DNA of 64,000 nt from assembly GCA_030426265.1 (NCBI GenBank), contig JAUHYP010000011.1:1-64000 (forward strand). Reading direction: 5' to 3'. The stretch comes from Gammaproteobacteria bacterium. GTDB taxonomy: Bacteria > Pseudomonadota > Gammaproteobacteria > Xanthomonadales > SZUA-36. A program made the translations under genes and the position numbers. Position 1 is the stretch's first letter. The number at the start of each line of letters is the position of its first letter. Positions 29,389-40,291 of the stretch are shown in pieces. The notes beneath the pieces are model-generated. The model was not told where the DNA came from. It ran no database searches and was given only the letters and a program-made list of their open reading frames with translations.

Positions 29389-29751
29389 TTACCCGGCGAT
29401 GACCTGGTCGGCTACCCGCAGCCGGTTGGCCATGACCTGCATCAGGTGCAGGGCGAAATCCGGGTTGTCGACGATGATTTCCTTGAACTGCTCGCGGTTG
29501 ACGCGCGCGGCGCGGACCTTGGAAAGCGTTTTCGCCGCGGCGGAGCGGGTCGAATTGTTGATCATGGCCATCTCGCCGACGATGCCGCCTTCGAGTTCCG
29601 CGCCGAGGGGTTCGCCGCGCAGGGTCACTTCCACCTCACCGCTGAGGATCACGTACATGTAGTCGGCGGAGTCCATCTCGTTGAAGATCAGGTGCTTCTT
29701 CGGAAACTCCACCACGTCGTCCCAGTTCCGGAAGTATTCGAGCATGTTCAT
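29389..29751 (-). CDS. Small stand-alone cyclic-nucleotide-binding domain protein
   Basis: A 120-residue protein consisting of little more than one cNMP-binding beta-barrel: FPKKHLIFNEMDSADYMYVILSGEVEV, split at the loop, then GGIVGEMAMINNSTRSAAAKT, which is the phosphate-binding cassette (GEM ... RSA), and a C-terminal helix. There is no HTH, kinase or channel module, so it may bind cAMP, cGMP or another ligand and act on a partner protein. The open frame extends to 29811, but the domain begins at MNMLEYF with GGGAAA upstream. Met at 29745 is an alternative start. It is divergent from etf-QO. Confidence 0.85.
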   Translation of the reverse strand: MNMLEYFRNWDDVVEFPKKHLIFNEMDSADYMYVILSGEVEVTLRGEPLGAELEGGIVGEMAMINNSTRSAAAKTLSKVRAARVNREQFKEIIVDNPDFALHLMQVMANRLRVADQVIAG

Positions 29752-29786
29752 GAGCGGTTTCCCTGCCTCGGCTTGTCGGTGGATGC

Positions 29787-29826
29787 GCACCGGGCGGGCC
29801 CGGTGCCCCAAAGCGGTGCCAGTATA
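29787..29826 (-). promoter_or_regulatory. Candidate -10 box and leader hairpin of the cNMP-binding gene
   Basis: TATACT (29826-29821 on the minus strand) could be the -10 box. Downstream in the leader, GCACCGGG (29787-29794) and CCCGGTGC (29799-29806) form a perfect 8-bp stem with a four-base loop. No T tract follows, so it is not a terminator. Confidence 0.35.
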
Positions 29827-29872
29827 GCCAATTCACGACGAACACGGCATGGGACGTGGGCGTTCCTGCCGT

Positions 29873-29878
29873 TATAAT
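29873..29878 (+). promoter_or_regulatory. Consensus -10 box of etf-QO
   Basis: A perfect TATAAT lies 30 bases upstream of the ETF-QO ATG in GC-rich surroundings. The -35 region is poor. Confidence 0.5.
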
Positions 29879-29908
29879 GCCCCGCTTGTGCCGCAGTCCC
29901 GGAAGCCG

Positions 29909-31537
29909 ATGAGCCAGTCCGAAGCCCCCGAAACGGAACGCGACGTCATGGAGTACGACGTCGTGGTGGTCGGCGCAGGGCCGGCGGGCCTGGCCTGCGC
30001 ACTGCGGCTGAAACAGCTGGACGCGGATCTCATGGTGGCCGTCATCGAGAAGGCCTCGGAGATCGGCGCGCACATTCTCTCCGGCGCGGTGATCGAACCC
30101 CAACCCCTCGACGAACTGGTGCCCGGCTGGCGCGAAGCGCCGCCGCCCATCTGTGTCCCGGTCGAGGAGGATGAACTCTTCTATCTCGGCAAGGACTCCC
30201 GCCGCAAGCTGCCCACCCCGCCGCAGCAGAAGAACCACGGCAATTTCATCGTCTCCCTGGGCGCCACCTGCAAGTGGCTGGCGGATCACGCCGAAGCCGC
30301 GGGCGTCGACGTCTTTCCCGGTTTTGCCGCCTCCGAGGTTCGCCTGACGGAATCCGGCGCCGTGGGCGGCGTCATCATCGGCGATATGGGCGTGGACAAG
30401 TCCGGTGCTCCCAAGGACAGCTACGTCCAGGGTATTGAGATCCACGCGAAAGTGACCGTGCTGTCGGAGGGCTGCCGCGGCCACCTGAGCAAGCAGCTGA
30501 TCCGCCAGTTCGAGCTCGACCAGGACTGCGACCCGCAGACCTACGGCATCGGCATGAAGGAGTTGTGGAAGGTCGCCCCCGGCAAGGCCCGACCCGGCCT
30601 GGTCCAGCACACCCTGGGCTGGCCACTGGATTCGGCCATCTACGGCGGCAGTTTCATCTATCACCTCGACGGCGACCGCGTCGCCCTGGGCTTCGTCTGC
30701 GGCCTGGACTACGCCGATCCGGATTTCGTGCCTTTCGAGGCCTTCCAGCAGCTCAAGCATCACCCCATGCTGCGCGACCTGCTCGAAGGTGGCGAGATCA
30801 TCTCCAGCGGCGCCCGCGCCCTGGTCGAGGGTGGCTTCCAGTCCCTGCCCAAGGTCGAACTGCCCGGCGCGATGCTGATCGGCGATGCGGCCGGGCTGCT
30901 CAACGTGCCCAAGATCAAGGGCACGCACCAGGCCCTGCGCTCCGGCATGCTGGCGGCCGAGCACATTCACGAGAAGGCCGCGGCCGAAGGCTTCGACGCG
31001 CGCCTGCGCGCCAGCCCCGTGGTCGCTGAACTGAAGAAGGTGCGCAACATCCGGCCCGGCTTCAACAAGGGCCTGTGGCGCGGACTCATCACCGCCGCCA
31101 TCGAAACCGTGACCGGGGGCGCCCTGCCCCGCACCCTGTCCAATCACGCGGATCACGCCGAACTGGCGCGGCGCGCGGACTTCCAGGCCCCCGACCGGGG
31201 GTGGGTGGACCGCAGCCTGCCGCCCCGGGACCGGCTGGCCTCGGTGTACTTCGCCGCCACCGAGCATGACGAGGACCAGCCCGTGCACCTGCAGATTCTC
31301 GAACCCGAGATCTGCACGACGCGCTGCACCGAGGAATACGGCAATCCCTGCACGCGGTTCTGCCCCGCCCACGTCTACGAGATGGTCGAAGACGAGGCGA
31401 ACGAAGGCGCGCAGCGCCTGCAGATCAATTCGGCCAACTGCGTGCACTGCAAGACCTGCGACATCAAGGACCCCTACCAGGTGATCAACTGGGTCACGCC
31501 CGAGGGCGGCGCGGGACCCAACTACCAGAACCTCTGA
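29909..31537 (+). CDS. Electron transfer flavoprotein-ubiquinone oxidoreductase
   Basis: A 542-residue membrane-associated FAD and 4Fe-4S enzyme that passes electrons from reduced ETF to ubiquinone. FAD site: [18 protein letters not shown] near the N-terminus. The middle has [20 protein letters not shown] and [24 protein letters not shown], split here, typical of ETF-QO. The C-terminal ferredoxin-like part carries the cluster cysteines in CTRFCP and [13 protein letters not shown]. The open frame starts at 29849, but Met at 29909 has GGAAG eight bases upstream and fits the family length (about 550). It precedes etfB by 41 bases, completing an acyl-CoA and amino-acid oxidation electron chain. 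Confidence 0.97.
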   Translation: MSQSEAPETERDVMEYDVVVVGAGPAGLACALRLKQLDADLMVAVIEKASEIGAHILSGAVIEPQPLDELVPGWREAPPPICVPVEEDELFYLGKDSRRKLPTPPQQKNHGNFIVSLGATCKWLADHAEAAGVDVFPGFAASEVRLTESGAVGGVIIGDMGVDKSGAPKDSYVQGIEIHAKVTVLSEGCRGHLSKQLIRQFELDQDCDPQTYGIGMKELWKVAPGKARPGLVQHTLGWPLDSAIYGGSFIYHLDGDRVALGFVCGLDYADPDFVPFEAFQQLKHHPMLRDLLEGGEIISSGARALVEGGFQSLPKVELPGAMLIGDAAGLLNVPKIKGTHQALRSGMLAAEHIHEKAAAEGFDARLRASPVVAELKKVRNIRPGFNKGLWRGLITAAIETVTGGALPRTLSNHADHAELARRADFQAPDRGWVDRSLPPRDRLASVYFAATEHDEDQPVHLQILEPEICTTRCTEEYGNPCTRFCPAHVYEMVEDEANEGAQRLQINSANCVHCKTCDIKDPYQVINWVTPEGGAGPNYQNL

Positions 31538-31578
31538 TTCAATCGAACGACGACAGACTCAAGACCCGAGGACATTTC

Positions 31579-32325
31579 ATGAAGATACTGGTCGGCATCA
31601 AGCGCGCGGTGGATTACAACGTGCGCGTGCGCGTGAAGAGTGACGGCAGCGGCGTCGAGACCGACGGCGTGAAGATGAGCGTCAACCCCTTCGACGAGAT
31701 CGCGCTGGAAGAAGCGCTGCGCATCAAGGAGGCCGGCAAGGCCGATGAAGTGATCGTCGTTTCCATCGGCAACAACGACGTGCAGCAGCAGCTGCGCACG
31801 GGCCTGGCCATGGGCGCCGACCGCGCCATCCAGGTGGAGACCGGCGACACCCTGCAGCCGTTGACCGTGGCGCGGGTGTTCAAGGCCCTGGCCGAGCGCG
31901 AAGGCGCGGGCATCGTGCTGCTGGGCAAGCAGGCCATCGACGACGACTGCAACCAGGTGGGCCAGATGACCGCCGCCCTGTGGGGCCGGCCGCAGGCCAC
32001 CTTCGCCTCGAAGGTGGTGATCGACGGGACCACCGCCACCGTCACCCGCGAGGTGGACGGCGGCCTGGAAACGCTCGAGGTCGACCTGCCGGCTGTGATC
32101 ACCAGTGACCTGCGCCTGAACGAACCGCGTTTCGTGAAGCTGCCGGACATCATGAAGGCCAAGCGCAAACCCCTGGACGTGGTGCCCCTGGACGAACTGG
32201 GCGGCCACGCCGGCGCCGCGCCCGCGACCGGGCGCCATGCCGCGCCGGCGCCGCGCAGCCGGGGCGTGATGGTGGGCGACACGGCGGCCCTGGTGGCCGA
32301 ACTCAAGAACCGCGGCCTGGTGTGA
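31579..32325 (+). CDS. etfB: Electron transfer flavoprotein subunit beta
   Basis: A 248-residue small ETF subunit (binds AMP). The start [20 protein letters not shown] and the segment [18 protein letters not shown] are characteristic. [22 protein letters not shown] and the ETF-beta signature region [19 protein letters not shown], then [16 protein letters not shown], follow. GAGGA precedes the ATG. It forms a heterodimer with EtfA, collecting electrons from acyl-CoA and other flavin dehydrogenases. The etfA start is 11 bases downstream of its stop. Confidence 0.97.
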   Translation: MKILVGIKRAVDYNVRVRVKSDGSGVETDGVKMSVNPFDEIALEEALRIKEAGKADEVIVVSIGNNDVQQQLRTGLAMGADRAIQVETGDTLQPLTVARVFKALAEREGAGIVLLGKQAIDDDCNQVGQMTAALWGRPQATFASKVVIDGTTATVTREVDGGLETLEVDLPAVITSDLRLNEPRFVKLPDIMKAKRKPLDVVPLDELGGHAGAAPATGRHAAPAPRSRGVMVGDTAALVAELKNRGLV

Positions 32326-32336
32326 GGAGCGAAACG

Positions 32337-33290
32337 ATGACGAACAAGATCCTGATCCTGGCCGAGCACGACGGCGCCACCCTGAACCCCGGTACCGCCA
32401 AGGCCGTGAGCTGCGCGGCCGCCATCACCGAGCACGGCGGCGGAACCATCGACATCCTGGTCCTGGGCGAGGGCATCGACGGCGTGGCCGCGCAGGCCGC
32501 CGCTGTCGCGGGCGTGAATGCCGTGCTGGTCACCGACGCCGCGCACCTTGCGCCTCCATTGGCCGTGAATCACGGGCCGGAACTGGCCGCGGCGGCGGAA
32601 GGCTACAGCCACGTGCTGGCGCCCTCCTCCACCTATGGCAAGGACGTGCTGCCGCACGCGGCCGCCCTGCTGGGCGTGAACGCGCTGAGCGACATCATGG
32701 CCGTGGAGGGCGCGCGCGCCTTCAAACGCCCCATCTATGCCGGCAACGCCATCGTGGATGTCACCGTCCCTGATGACGTCATCGTCTGCGGCACCTCGCG
32801 CTCCGCCTCCTGGCCCACGGCGGCCGAAGGCGGCGCCGGCGCCGTGCAGGCCCGTGCGGCCACCAGCCAGAGAGCGGCGCATACGCGCTACCAGGGCCTG
32901 GCGGGCGCCGGTGGCGATCGTCCGGACCTGCAGACGGCCCGCATCGTGGTCTCCGGCGGTCGCGCCCTGGGCTCGGCCGAGAACTTCGAGATCCTCTACC
33001 GCCTGGCCGACGGCCTCGGCGCCGCCGTGGGCGCCTCGCGCGCCGCGGTCGATGCCGGCTACGTGCCCAATGACATGCAGGTGGGCCAGACCGGCAAGAT
33101 CATCTCCCCGGAGCTGTACCTGGCCTTCGGCATTTCCGGCGCCATCCAGCACATCACGGGCATCAAGGACGCGGGCACCATTGTGGCGGTGAACAAGGAC
33201 GCCGACGCGCCGATCTTCGAGATCGCCGACATCGGGCTGGTGGGCGACCTCTTCACGGTCGTTCCCGAGATCGAACAGCAGTTGTCCTGA
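32337..33290 (+). CDS. etfA: Electron transfer flavoprotein subunit alpha
   Basis: A 317-residue FAD-binding subunit. The C-terminal FAD domain shows [37 protein letters not shown] (split), [20 protein letters not shown] and [21 protein letters not shown], all diagnostic. An in-frame GTG exists at 32322, but the ATG at 32337 has a perfect GAGGAG and matches homologues ([12 protein letters not shown]). It is cotranscribed with etfB and etf-QO, and the acetoacetyl-CoA synthetase gene follows after 15 bases. Confidence 0.97.
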   Translation: MTNKILILAEHDGATLNPGTAKAVSCAAAITEHGGGTIDILVLGEGIDGVAAQAAAVAGVNAVLVTDAAHLAPPLAVNHGPELAAAAEGYSHVLAPSSTYGKDVLPHAAALLGVNALSDIMAVEGARAFKRPIYAGNAIVDVTVPDDVIVCGTSRSASWPTAAEGGAGAVQARAATSQRAAHTRYQGLAGAGGDRPDLQTARIVVSGGRALGSAENFEILYRLADGLGAAVGASRAAVDAGYVPNDMQVGQTGKIISPELYLAFGISGAIQHITGIKDAGTIVAVNKDADAPIFEIADIGLVGDLFTVVPEIEQQLS

Positions 33291-33305
33291 GCCGGGATCC
33301 CGATC

Positions 33306-35252
<1,947 letters not shown>

Positions 35253-35262
35253 CCGCAAGCCC

Positions 35263-36132
35263 GTGAGCCGGCCGGGCGTCGACCTCCGCATCTCCGCCCG
35301 GGACGGCTACGCCCTCGCCGCGACGAAGTACGAGCCCGCTGGCGAGGGCCTCGGGGTCGCGGTCGGCATCCACTCCGCCACCGCCGTACCGCGACGCTAC
35401 TACGACGCCTTCGCCCGCTTCCTGGCGGGCCGCGGGCTGCACGCCGTCACCTACGACTACCGGGGCATCGGCGACTCGGCCCCGAAGTCCCTGCGTGGGT
35501 TCGAAGCCACCGCGGCCGACTGGGCCCTTCAGGACATGGCCGGCGTGGTGGACTGGATCGAATCGGAGTGGTCGCCGCAGCGTATCGGCCACGTGGGCCA
35601 CAGTTTCGGCGGGCAGACCATGGGCCTGCTGCCGAACGCCGATCGTATCGACGCGATGGTCGCGGTCTCCTCCCAGAGCGGCTACTGGCGGCTGCAACCG
35701 GGGATGGACGCCTGGGCCGTGGGTTTCCACATGCACGTCACGATGCCGTTGCTGGCATCCCTGCTCGGCTACGTGCCCTGGAGCGCTTTCAGCCGTGCCG
35801 AGGACCTCCCCAGGGGCGTGGCGCGCCAGTGGTCGCGCTGGTGCCGTTCACCCGATTACCTCTTCGACGACCCGACGCTGCCCGCGGAACGCTATCGGGG
35901 TATTCACGCTCCCGTACTCGCCTACAGCATCGAGGACGACGCCTGGGGCAGCGCCCGTGCCGTGGACGCCTTGATGCGCCACTACCCGGACGTCACCCGC
36001 CGCCACCTCGTTCCGGCCCAGGCGGGGGTGCCTGCCCTGGGGCATTTCGGCTGGTTCCGGGAACGCAGCCAGTCACTGTGGCCGGAAGCCGCTGACTGGC
36101 TGATCTCGGCCAAAGCCACCACTTCGACATGA
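35263..36132 (+). CDS. Alpha/beta-fold hydrolase
   Basis: A 289-residue serine hydrolase-like protein. The nucleophile elbow GHSFGG has Ser114. YDYRGIGDSAPKSLRG lies just before it, and a C-terminal His is present in ALGHFGWFR. It starts at GTG ten bases after the acetoacetyl-CoA synthetase stop, so it is probably in the same transcript. No signal peptide is seen, so it should be cytoplasmic. The substrate is unknown, and it resembles uncharacterised COG4757-type hydrolases. A thioesterase or esterase role linked to acyl-CoA metabolism is possible but unproven. Confidence 0.85.
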   Translation: MSRPGVDLRISARDGYALAATKYEPAGEGLGVAVGIHSATAVPRRYYDAFARFLAGRGLHAVTYDYRGIGDSAPKSLRGFEATAADWALQDMAGVVDWIESEWSPQRIGHVGHSFGGQTMGLLPNADRIDAMVAVSSQSGYWRLQPGMDAWAVGFHMHVTMPLLASLLGYVPWSAFSRAEDLPRGVARQWSRWCRSPDYLFDDPTLPAERYRGIHAPVLAYSIEDDAWGSARAVDALMRHYPDVTRRHLVPAQAGVPALGHFGWFRERSQSLWPEAADWLISAKATTST

Positions 36133-36153
36133 TTTCCGACAGCCAGGACCGAC

Positions 36154-36159
36154 TAAGAT
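36154..36159 (+). promoter_or_regulatory. Candidate -10 box of the metallo-beta-lactamase gene
   Basis: TAAGAT ends six bases before the ATG at 36166. The intervening GAGGGC is too close to act as a normal Shine-Dalgarno, so a leaderless transcript is possible. No clear -35 box. Confidence 0.3.
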
Positions 36160-36165
36160 GAGGGC

Positions 36166-37116
36166 ATGAACCCAGCCTTTCTGTCCCTGCTCGCCCTGGC
36201 GGCTGCGTCCACCCTGTTCTGGACAGGGAACGCCACGCCGGCCACCCTGGAACCCGACCCGCCCTTCGAGTGCACCGCCTGCGAGGCCTGGAACCGGCCG
36301 CTGACCCCGTTCCGGGTGTTCGGCAATACCTGGTACGTGGGGACGAGCGGGCTCAGCGCCCTGCTGGTGGAGGCCGGAATGGAAGACGGGCGCCCCGCCC
36401 TGGTGCTGCTCGACGGTGCGCTGACCCAGTCCGCCGCCCTGATCGACACCAACATCCGGGTGCTGGGCTTCGACCCGGCGGACATCCGCGTGATTCTCAA
36501 CAGTCACGCCCACTTCGACCATGCCGGCGGCATCGCGGCCCTGCAGCGATTGAGTGGGGCGCGGGTGATCGTCAGCGAGGCCGCCTCGGAGACCTTTCGC
36601 ACCGGGCAGGTGCCCGGGCACGATCCTCAGGCCGGCTACGCTCCGGACAACGGCTTTCCACCGGTATCGAACGTCGAAACGCTGCCCGACGGCGGGCGCT
36701 TCACGGTGGGCAACACGACCTTCACCCTGCACTGGACGCCGGGGCACACCCCGGGCAGCACCAGCTGGAGCTGGGAGACCTGCGAACGCGAACGCTGCCT
36801 CGAGGTGCTCTATGCCGACAGCCTCGGGCCGGTAGCGTCACCGGGATTCCGCTTCAGTGATCCCCAGGAGGCCTTCGGCGGCGCCAGCACGGCGCAGATG
36901 ATGGGGGGCAGCATCGGTTTCCTGAGACGTTTCGATTGCGGCGTGCTGATCTTCCCGCACCCGCTGTACTTCGACCTCGACGCGAAGCTGGCGGCCCGGG
37001 CCACGGGCGGTGAGAACCCGTTCGTCGACCCCGCCGCCTGTGCGGCCGCCGCCGACCGCTTCGAAGCGGCGCTCGAAAAGCGAATCGTCGAGGAATTGGC
37101 GCCGGACGAACCCTGA
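36166..37116 (+). CDS. Secreted subclass B3-like metallo-beta-lactamase
   Basis: A 316-residue protein with a signal peptide (FLSLLALAAASTLFWTG) and an MBL fold. The zinc ligands are arranged as in subclass B3: His114, His116, Asp118 and His119 in NSHAHFDHAGG, His194 in TPGHTPGSTSWSW, and His265 in the PHPLYF segment. Other B3-type features are WYVGTSGLSALLVEAG near the N-terminus and YADSLGPV after the fourth ligand. B3 enzymes hydrolyse penicillins, cephalosporins and carbapenems in the periplasm. A related periplasmic MBL hydrolase with another substrate cannot be excluded. No regulator or mobile element is nearby, so it looks like a resident chromosomal gene. Confidence 0.85.
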   Translation: MNPAFLSLLALAAASTLFWTGNATPATLEPDPPFECTACEAWNRPLTPFRVFGNTWYVGTSGLSALLVEAGMEDGRPALVLLDGALTQSAALIDTNIRVLGFDPADIRVILNSHAHFDHAGGIAALQRLSGARVIVSEAASETFRTGQVPGHDPQAGYAPDNGFPPVSNVETLPDGGRFTVGNTTFTLHWTPGHTPGSTSWSWETCERERCLEVLYADSLGPVASPGFRFSDPQEAFGGASTAQMMGGSIGFLRRFDCGVLIFPHPLYFDLDAKLAARATGGENPFVDPAACAAAADRFEAALEKRIVEELAPDEP

Positions 37117-37175
37117 GCGCCCGGCCAGGAACCCCCACCGAGTCAACGACACCGATGGGACCGGTTCAGCCGATG

Positions 37176-38342
37176 TCAGCCTGACCCCAGCGCCTCATCC
37201 AGATCCCCCACCAGGTCGTCCAGGTCCTCCACGCCCACGGACAGGCGCACGAGGTCGTCGCTGATGCCGATGGCCGCTCGGCGTTCCGGCGGAACGGAGG
37301 CGTGGGTCATGATGGCGGGGTGGTTCACCAGGCTTTCCACGCCGCCGAGCGATTCGGCCAGCGAGAACAGTTTCGTATGCTCCAGCATGGATTTCGCCGC
37401 GGGGAAGCCGCCCTTCGGTACCAGGCTCACGATGCCCCCGCCCTGCCCGCCCATCTGTCGCATGGCCAGGGCGTGCTGCGGGTGCGCGACCAGCCCCGGG
37501 TAGATCACCCGATCCACCCGGTCATCCGCCTCCAGCCACTGCGCAATCGCCAGGGCGTTCTCGCAGTGCGCCTTCATGCGCAGGTGCAGGGTCTTGAGGC
37601 CGCGCAGCGCGAGAAAGGCGTCGAACGGCCCCTGGATGCCACCCGTGGAATTGAGCAGGAACCAGAGCCTGTCTCCGAGCTCCGCCTCGCGCGCCACCGC
37701 CACACCACCGACCATGTCCGAGTGCCCGTTGAGGAACTTGGTGGCCGAGTGCATGACGATGTCGGCGCCCAGCTCCAGCGGCCGCTGCAGCATGGGCGTG
37801 GCGAAGGTGTTGTCGACCACCAGCAACACGCCGGCGTCACGGGCGACTTCGGCGACGGCGGCGATGTCCACCAGCTTGAGCATGGGATTGGTGGGCGTCT
37901 CCACCCAAATGAGCTTCGTCTCCGGCCGCAGCGCGGCGCGCAGTGCGTCCAGGTCATCCAGGGGGGCGAAGGAAAACTGCAGGCCCGCGCTGCGTTCGCG
38001 AACGCGGTGGAACAGGCGGAAGCTGCCCCCGTACAGGTCGTCCATGGCCACCACGTGGTCGCCGCTGTCGAGCAGCTCCAGGATCGTCGAGGTCGCCGCC
38101 ATGCCCGAGGCGAAGGCCAGGCCGCGCGCACCGCCCTCGAGGTCCGCGATGCAGTCCTCGTAGGCCTGCCGCGTCGGGTTGTGGCTGCGCGAGTATTCCC
38201 AGCCCTGGTGGTCGCCGGGGCTCTTCTGCACATAGGTGCTGGTGGCGTAGATGGGCGTCATGATGGCGCCCGTGGACGGGTCCGGGGCCTGCCCCGCGTG
38301 GATGGCGCGGGTGCCCGGGCCGTGCTTGCGGTCCTGGCTCAT
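37176..38342 (-). CDS. Cystathionine gamma-lyase/gamma-synthase-family PLP enzyme
   Basis: A 388-residue Cys/Met metabolism enzyme. PLP lysine Lys202 lies in HSATKFLNGHSD. Other family marks are YSRSHNPTRQAYEDCIADLEGG (split), FASGMAAT, DLYGGSFRLF and VETPTNPMLKLVDI. Paired with the cystathionine beta-synthase just upstream (19-base gap), the most likely role is cystathionine gamma-lyase in reverse transsulfuration, making cysteine from cystathionine. The gamma-synthase alternative cannot be excluded by sequence alone. It has an AAGGAA ribosome binding site and converges with the metallo-beta-lactamase gene. Confidence 0.9.
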   Translation of the reverse strand: MSQDRKHGPGTRAIHAGQAPDPSTGAIMTPIYATSTYVQKSPGDHQGWEYSRSHNPTRQAYEDCIADLEGGARGLAFASGMAATSTILELLDSGDHVVAMDDLYGGSFRLFHRVRERSAGLQFSFAPLDDLDALRAALRPETKLIWVETPTNPMLKLVDIAAVAEVARDAGVLLVVDNTFATPMLQRPLELGADIVMHSATKFLNGHSDMVGGVAVAREAELGDRLWFLLNSTGGIQGPFDAFLALRGLKTLHLRMKAHCENALAIAQWLEADDRVDRVIYPGLVAHPQHALAMRQMGGQGGGIVSLVPKGGFPAAKSMLEHTKLFSLAESLGGVESLVNHPAIMTHASVPPERRAAIGISDDLVRLSVGVEDLDDLVGDLDEALGSG

Positions 38343-38361
38343 GGAGCGTTCCTTGTTCGGT

Positions 38362-39735
38362 TCAGGCGTCGGCGCGCCGGCGCAGGTGGTGGAGCAGGTC
38401 GACCCGGGTGATCAGTCCCAGGAAGTCCTCGCCGTCCTTCACGATGGCCACGAAATCGTTGTCGAAAATGGGCAGCAGCGACTCGAGCGGGTCGCCGGCC
38501 TGCACGGTGCGCAGGTCCGTGACCATGGCCGAACGCACCGGCTGGGTGAACGCCTCGTCGGAGTCCAGCACCGCGAGCAGCAGGTCGGACTCGTCCAGGA
38601 TGCCCACCAGGCGGCCCTCGTCGATCACCGGCAACTGGGACACGTCGTACAGCTTCATGCGCGTGTAGGCGTTGGCCAGCGGCTCGTCGGGCTTGACCGT
38701 CACGGTGTCGTGGCTGCTGAAGGGCCGGGCGATCAGGTCGCGCAGGTCGCCGTGCTTCTCGCGCTCCAGGAAGCCCTGGTCGGCCATCCAGAAGTCGCTG
38801 TACATCTTGGAGAGGTAGCGGTTGCCCGTGTCACAGCAGAAGGTGAGCACGTTCTTCGGTTCGGTCTGCTCGCGGCAGTAGCGCAGCGCGGCCGCCAGCA
38901 GCGTGCCGGTGGACGAGCCGCCCAGGATGCCCTCCCGGCGCAGCAGTTCGCGGCCGGTCTCCATGCTCTCGCGGTCGGAAATGGCGTAGGCCTTCTTCAC
39001 CCGCGTGAAGTCGCTGATGGTGGGCAGGAAGTCCTCGCCGATGCCCTCCACCAGCCAGGAGGCGCTCTTGTCGGAAAGCCGCCCGTCATTGATGTACTCG
39101 GCCAGGATGGAGCCCACCGGATCGGCCAGAACCAGTTCCACCTCCGGCGCCGTCTTCGCGAAGTAGGCCGACAGGCCGGTCACCGTGCCGCTGGAACCCA
39201 CGCCCAGCACGATGGCGTCGAGTTGGCCGTCCATCTGGCGCCAGATTTCCGGGCCGGTGACCTCCTCGTGGGCTTTCGGGTTGTTGGGGTTGCCGAACTG
39301 GTTGATGAAGCAGGCATTGTCGATCCGTTGCGACAGCGACTTGGCCAGGTCCTGGTAGTACTCGGGATGCCCCTTGGCCACGTCGGAACGGGTCAGCACC
39401 ACCTCGGCGCCCATGGCCTTGAGGTTGGAAATCTTTTCCCGGCTCATCTTGTCGGGAATCACCAGCACCAGGCGGTAGCCTTTCTGTGCCGCGACCAGGG
39501 CCAGGCCCAGGCCGGTGTTGCCGGCCGTGCCCTCGACGATGGTGCCGCCGGGCTTGAGCACGCCGCTCCTTTCGGCTTCCTCGATCATCTTCAGGCCGAT
39601 GCGGTCCTTGATCGATCCGCCGGGGTTCTGGCTTTCGAGCTTGAGAAAGAGGCTGCAGGGGCCCGTATCGAAGTGTCGGGCGCGGACGATCGGCGTCTCG
39701 CCGATCAGGTCGAGAATACTGTCGTGGACGTCCAT
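38362..39735 (-). CDS. Cystathionine beta-synthase with C-terminal CBS domain pair
   Basis: A 457-residue fold-type II PLP enzyme plus a Bateman module. PLP lysine Lys43 is in NPGGSIKDR, the Asn loop is EGTAGNTGLGLAL, and the phosphate-binding loop is GVGSSGTVTG. From about residue 335 two CBS motifs follow (ARPFSSHDTVTVKPDEPLA and VRSAMVTDLRTVQAGDPLE), probably regulatory. It condenses serine and homocysteine to cystathionine. The C-terminal CBS pair distinguishes it from cysteine synthase. It is first gene of the two-gene transsulfuration unit. Confidence 0.95.
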   Translation of the reverse strand: MDVHDSILDLIGETPIVRARHFDTGPCSLFLKLESQNPGGSIKDRIGLKMIEEAERSGVLKPGGTIVEGTAGNTGLGLALVAAQKGYRLVLVIPDKMSREKISNLKAMGAEVVLTRSDVAKGHPEYYQDLAKSLSQRIDNACFINQFGNPNNPKAHEEVTGPEIWRQMDGQLDAIVLGVGSSGTVTGLSAYFAKTAPEVELVLADPVGSILAEYINDGRLSDKSASWLVEGIGEDFLPTISDFTRVKKAYAISDRESMETGRELLRREGILGGSSTGTLLAAALRYCREQTEPKNVLTFCCDTGNRYLSKMYSDFWMADQGFLEREKHGDLRDLIARPFSSHDTVTVKPDEPLANAYTRMKLYDVSQLPVIDEGRLVGILDESDLLLAVLDSDEAFTQPVRSAMVTDLRTVQAGDPLESLLPIFDNDFVAIVKDGEDFLGLITRVDLLHHLRRRADA

Positions 39736-39762
39736 GGCAGGCCGGGCTGGTGAGGTGCGCGC

Positions 39763-39768
39763 ATTATA
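39763..39768 (-). promoter_or_regulatory. Consensus -10 box of the transsulfuration operon
   Basis: A perfect TATAAT on the minus strand lies 28 bases before the cystathionine beta-synthase ATG, directly after the upstream terminator. The -35 region is not recognisable. Confidence 0.45.
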
Positions 39769-39770
39769 GT

Positions 39771-39799
39771 AAAGAAAACGGCCGGGTTGCCCCGGCCGT
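39771..39799 (-). terminator. Intrinsic terminator of the DUF465 gene
   Basis: A 9-bp perfect stem (39778-39786 with 39791-39799) and a four-base loop are followed on the minus strand by TTTTCTTT. It lies 21 bases past the DUF465 stop. Confidence 0.75.
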
Positions 39800-39819
39800 T
39801 TCCGCCTCCCTCCCCGAAA

Positions 39820-40035
39820 TCAGGCGTTGCCGACGGACATGAGCCGGGCAAGCTGGTCCTTGGCCTGGAGTTTGCGCTTCTTGAGCTGGTTCAGTGTCAG
39901 GTCGTCCATCGGTTGACTGCCCTCTTCGGCAGCCGTGACGCGCTTGTCGAGTTCCTGGTGCCGGTTGTAGATGGCCCGGAACTCGGCATTGCTCTTGAGC
40001 AGATTGTGCATCTTGTCCTGACGGTGTTCGAACAT
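39820..40035 (-). CDS. Small YdcH-like DUF465 protein
   Basis: A 71-residue helical protein: MFEHRQDKMHNLLKSN, then AEFRAIYNRHQELDKRV, then LTLNQLKKRKLQAKDQLARL. This is the DUF465/YdcH pattern, a short antiparallel coiled coil of unknown function found across proteobacteria. The frame is open upstream to 40176, but the Met at 40035 has a perfect AAGGAG and matches the family. It stands alone with its own terminator. Confidence 0.9.
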   Translation of the reverse strand: MFEHRQDKMHNLLKSNAEFRAIYNRHQELDKRVTAAEEGSQPMDDLTLNQLKKRKLQAKDQLARLMSVGNA

Positions 40036-40248
40036 GGTCGTCTCCTTACGGACGCTGCGAGCGGGCACGGGCGGGCGCCAACGCGGTCCCGTCCGGGCCC
40101 GTGCTGTCCGTTTTATCTGGGTTTCGATCAGGTGGTTGAGATGAACGAAATCGCGTTCTGTGGTGAGTGGCAGCAATGAATGCCGCTCGACTCATTCGCG
40201 AATTCCGTTTTTGGAAGGAATCATTATCATGATGACGCTTCCACCTTA

Positions 40249-40264
40249 CTCCGATCGATCGGAG
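40249..40264. repeat. 16-bp perfect palindrome in the DUF465/OmpA-lipoprotein gap
   Basis: CTCCGATC followed by GATCGGAG forms an unspaced palindrome 28 bases past the OmpA-family stop. It could be a protein-binding site or part of a weak terminator for the lipoprotein pair, but no T tract follows. The rest of the 256-base gap (40036-40291) shows no gene. Confidence 0.4.
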
Positions 40265-40291
40265 GCTTCAAGCGCCCCCGAGGCGAAGCGT

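Noticed and set aside
40212-40236. Possible Fur box (GATAATGAT on the minus strand)
   Set aside because: Only one half resembles the 19-bp consensus, and neither adjacent gene is iron-related.
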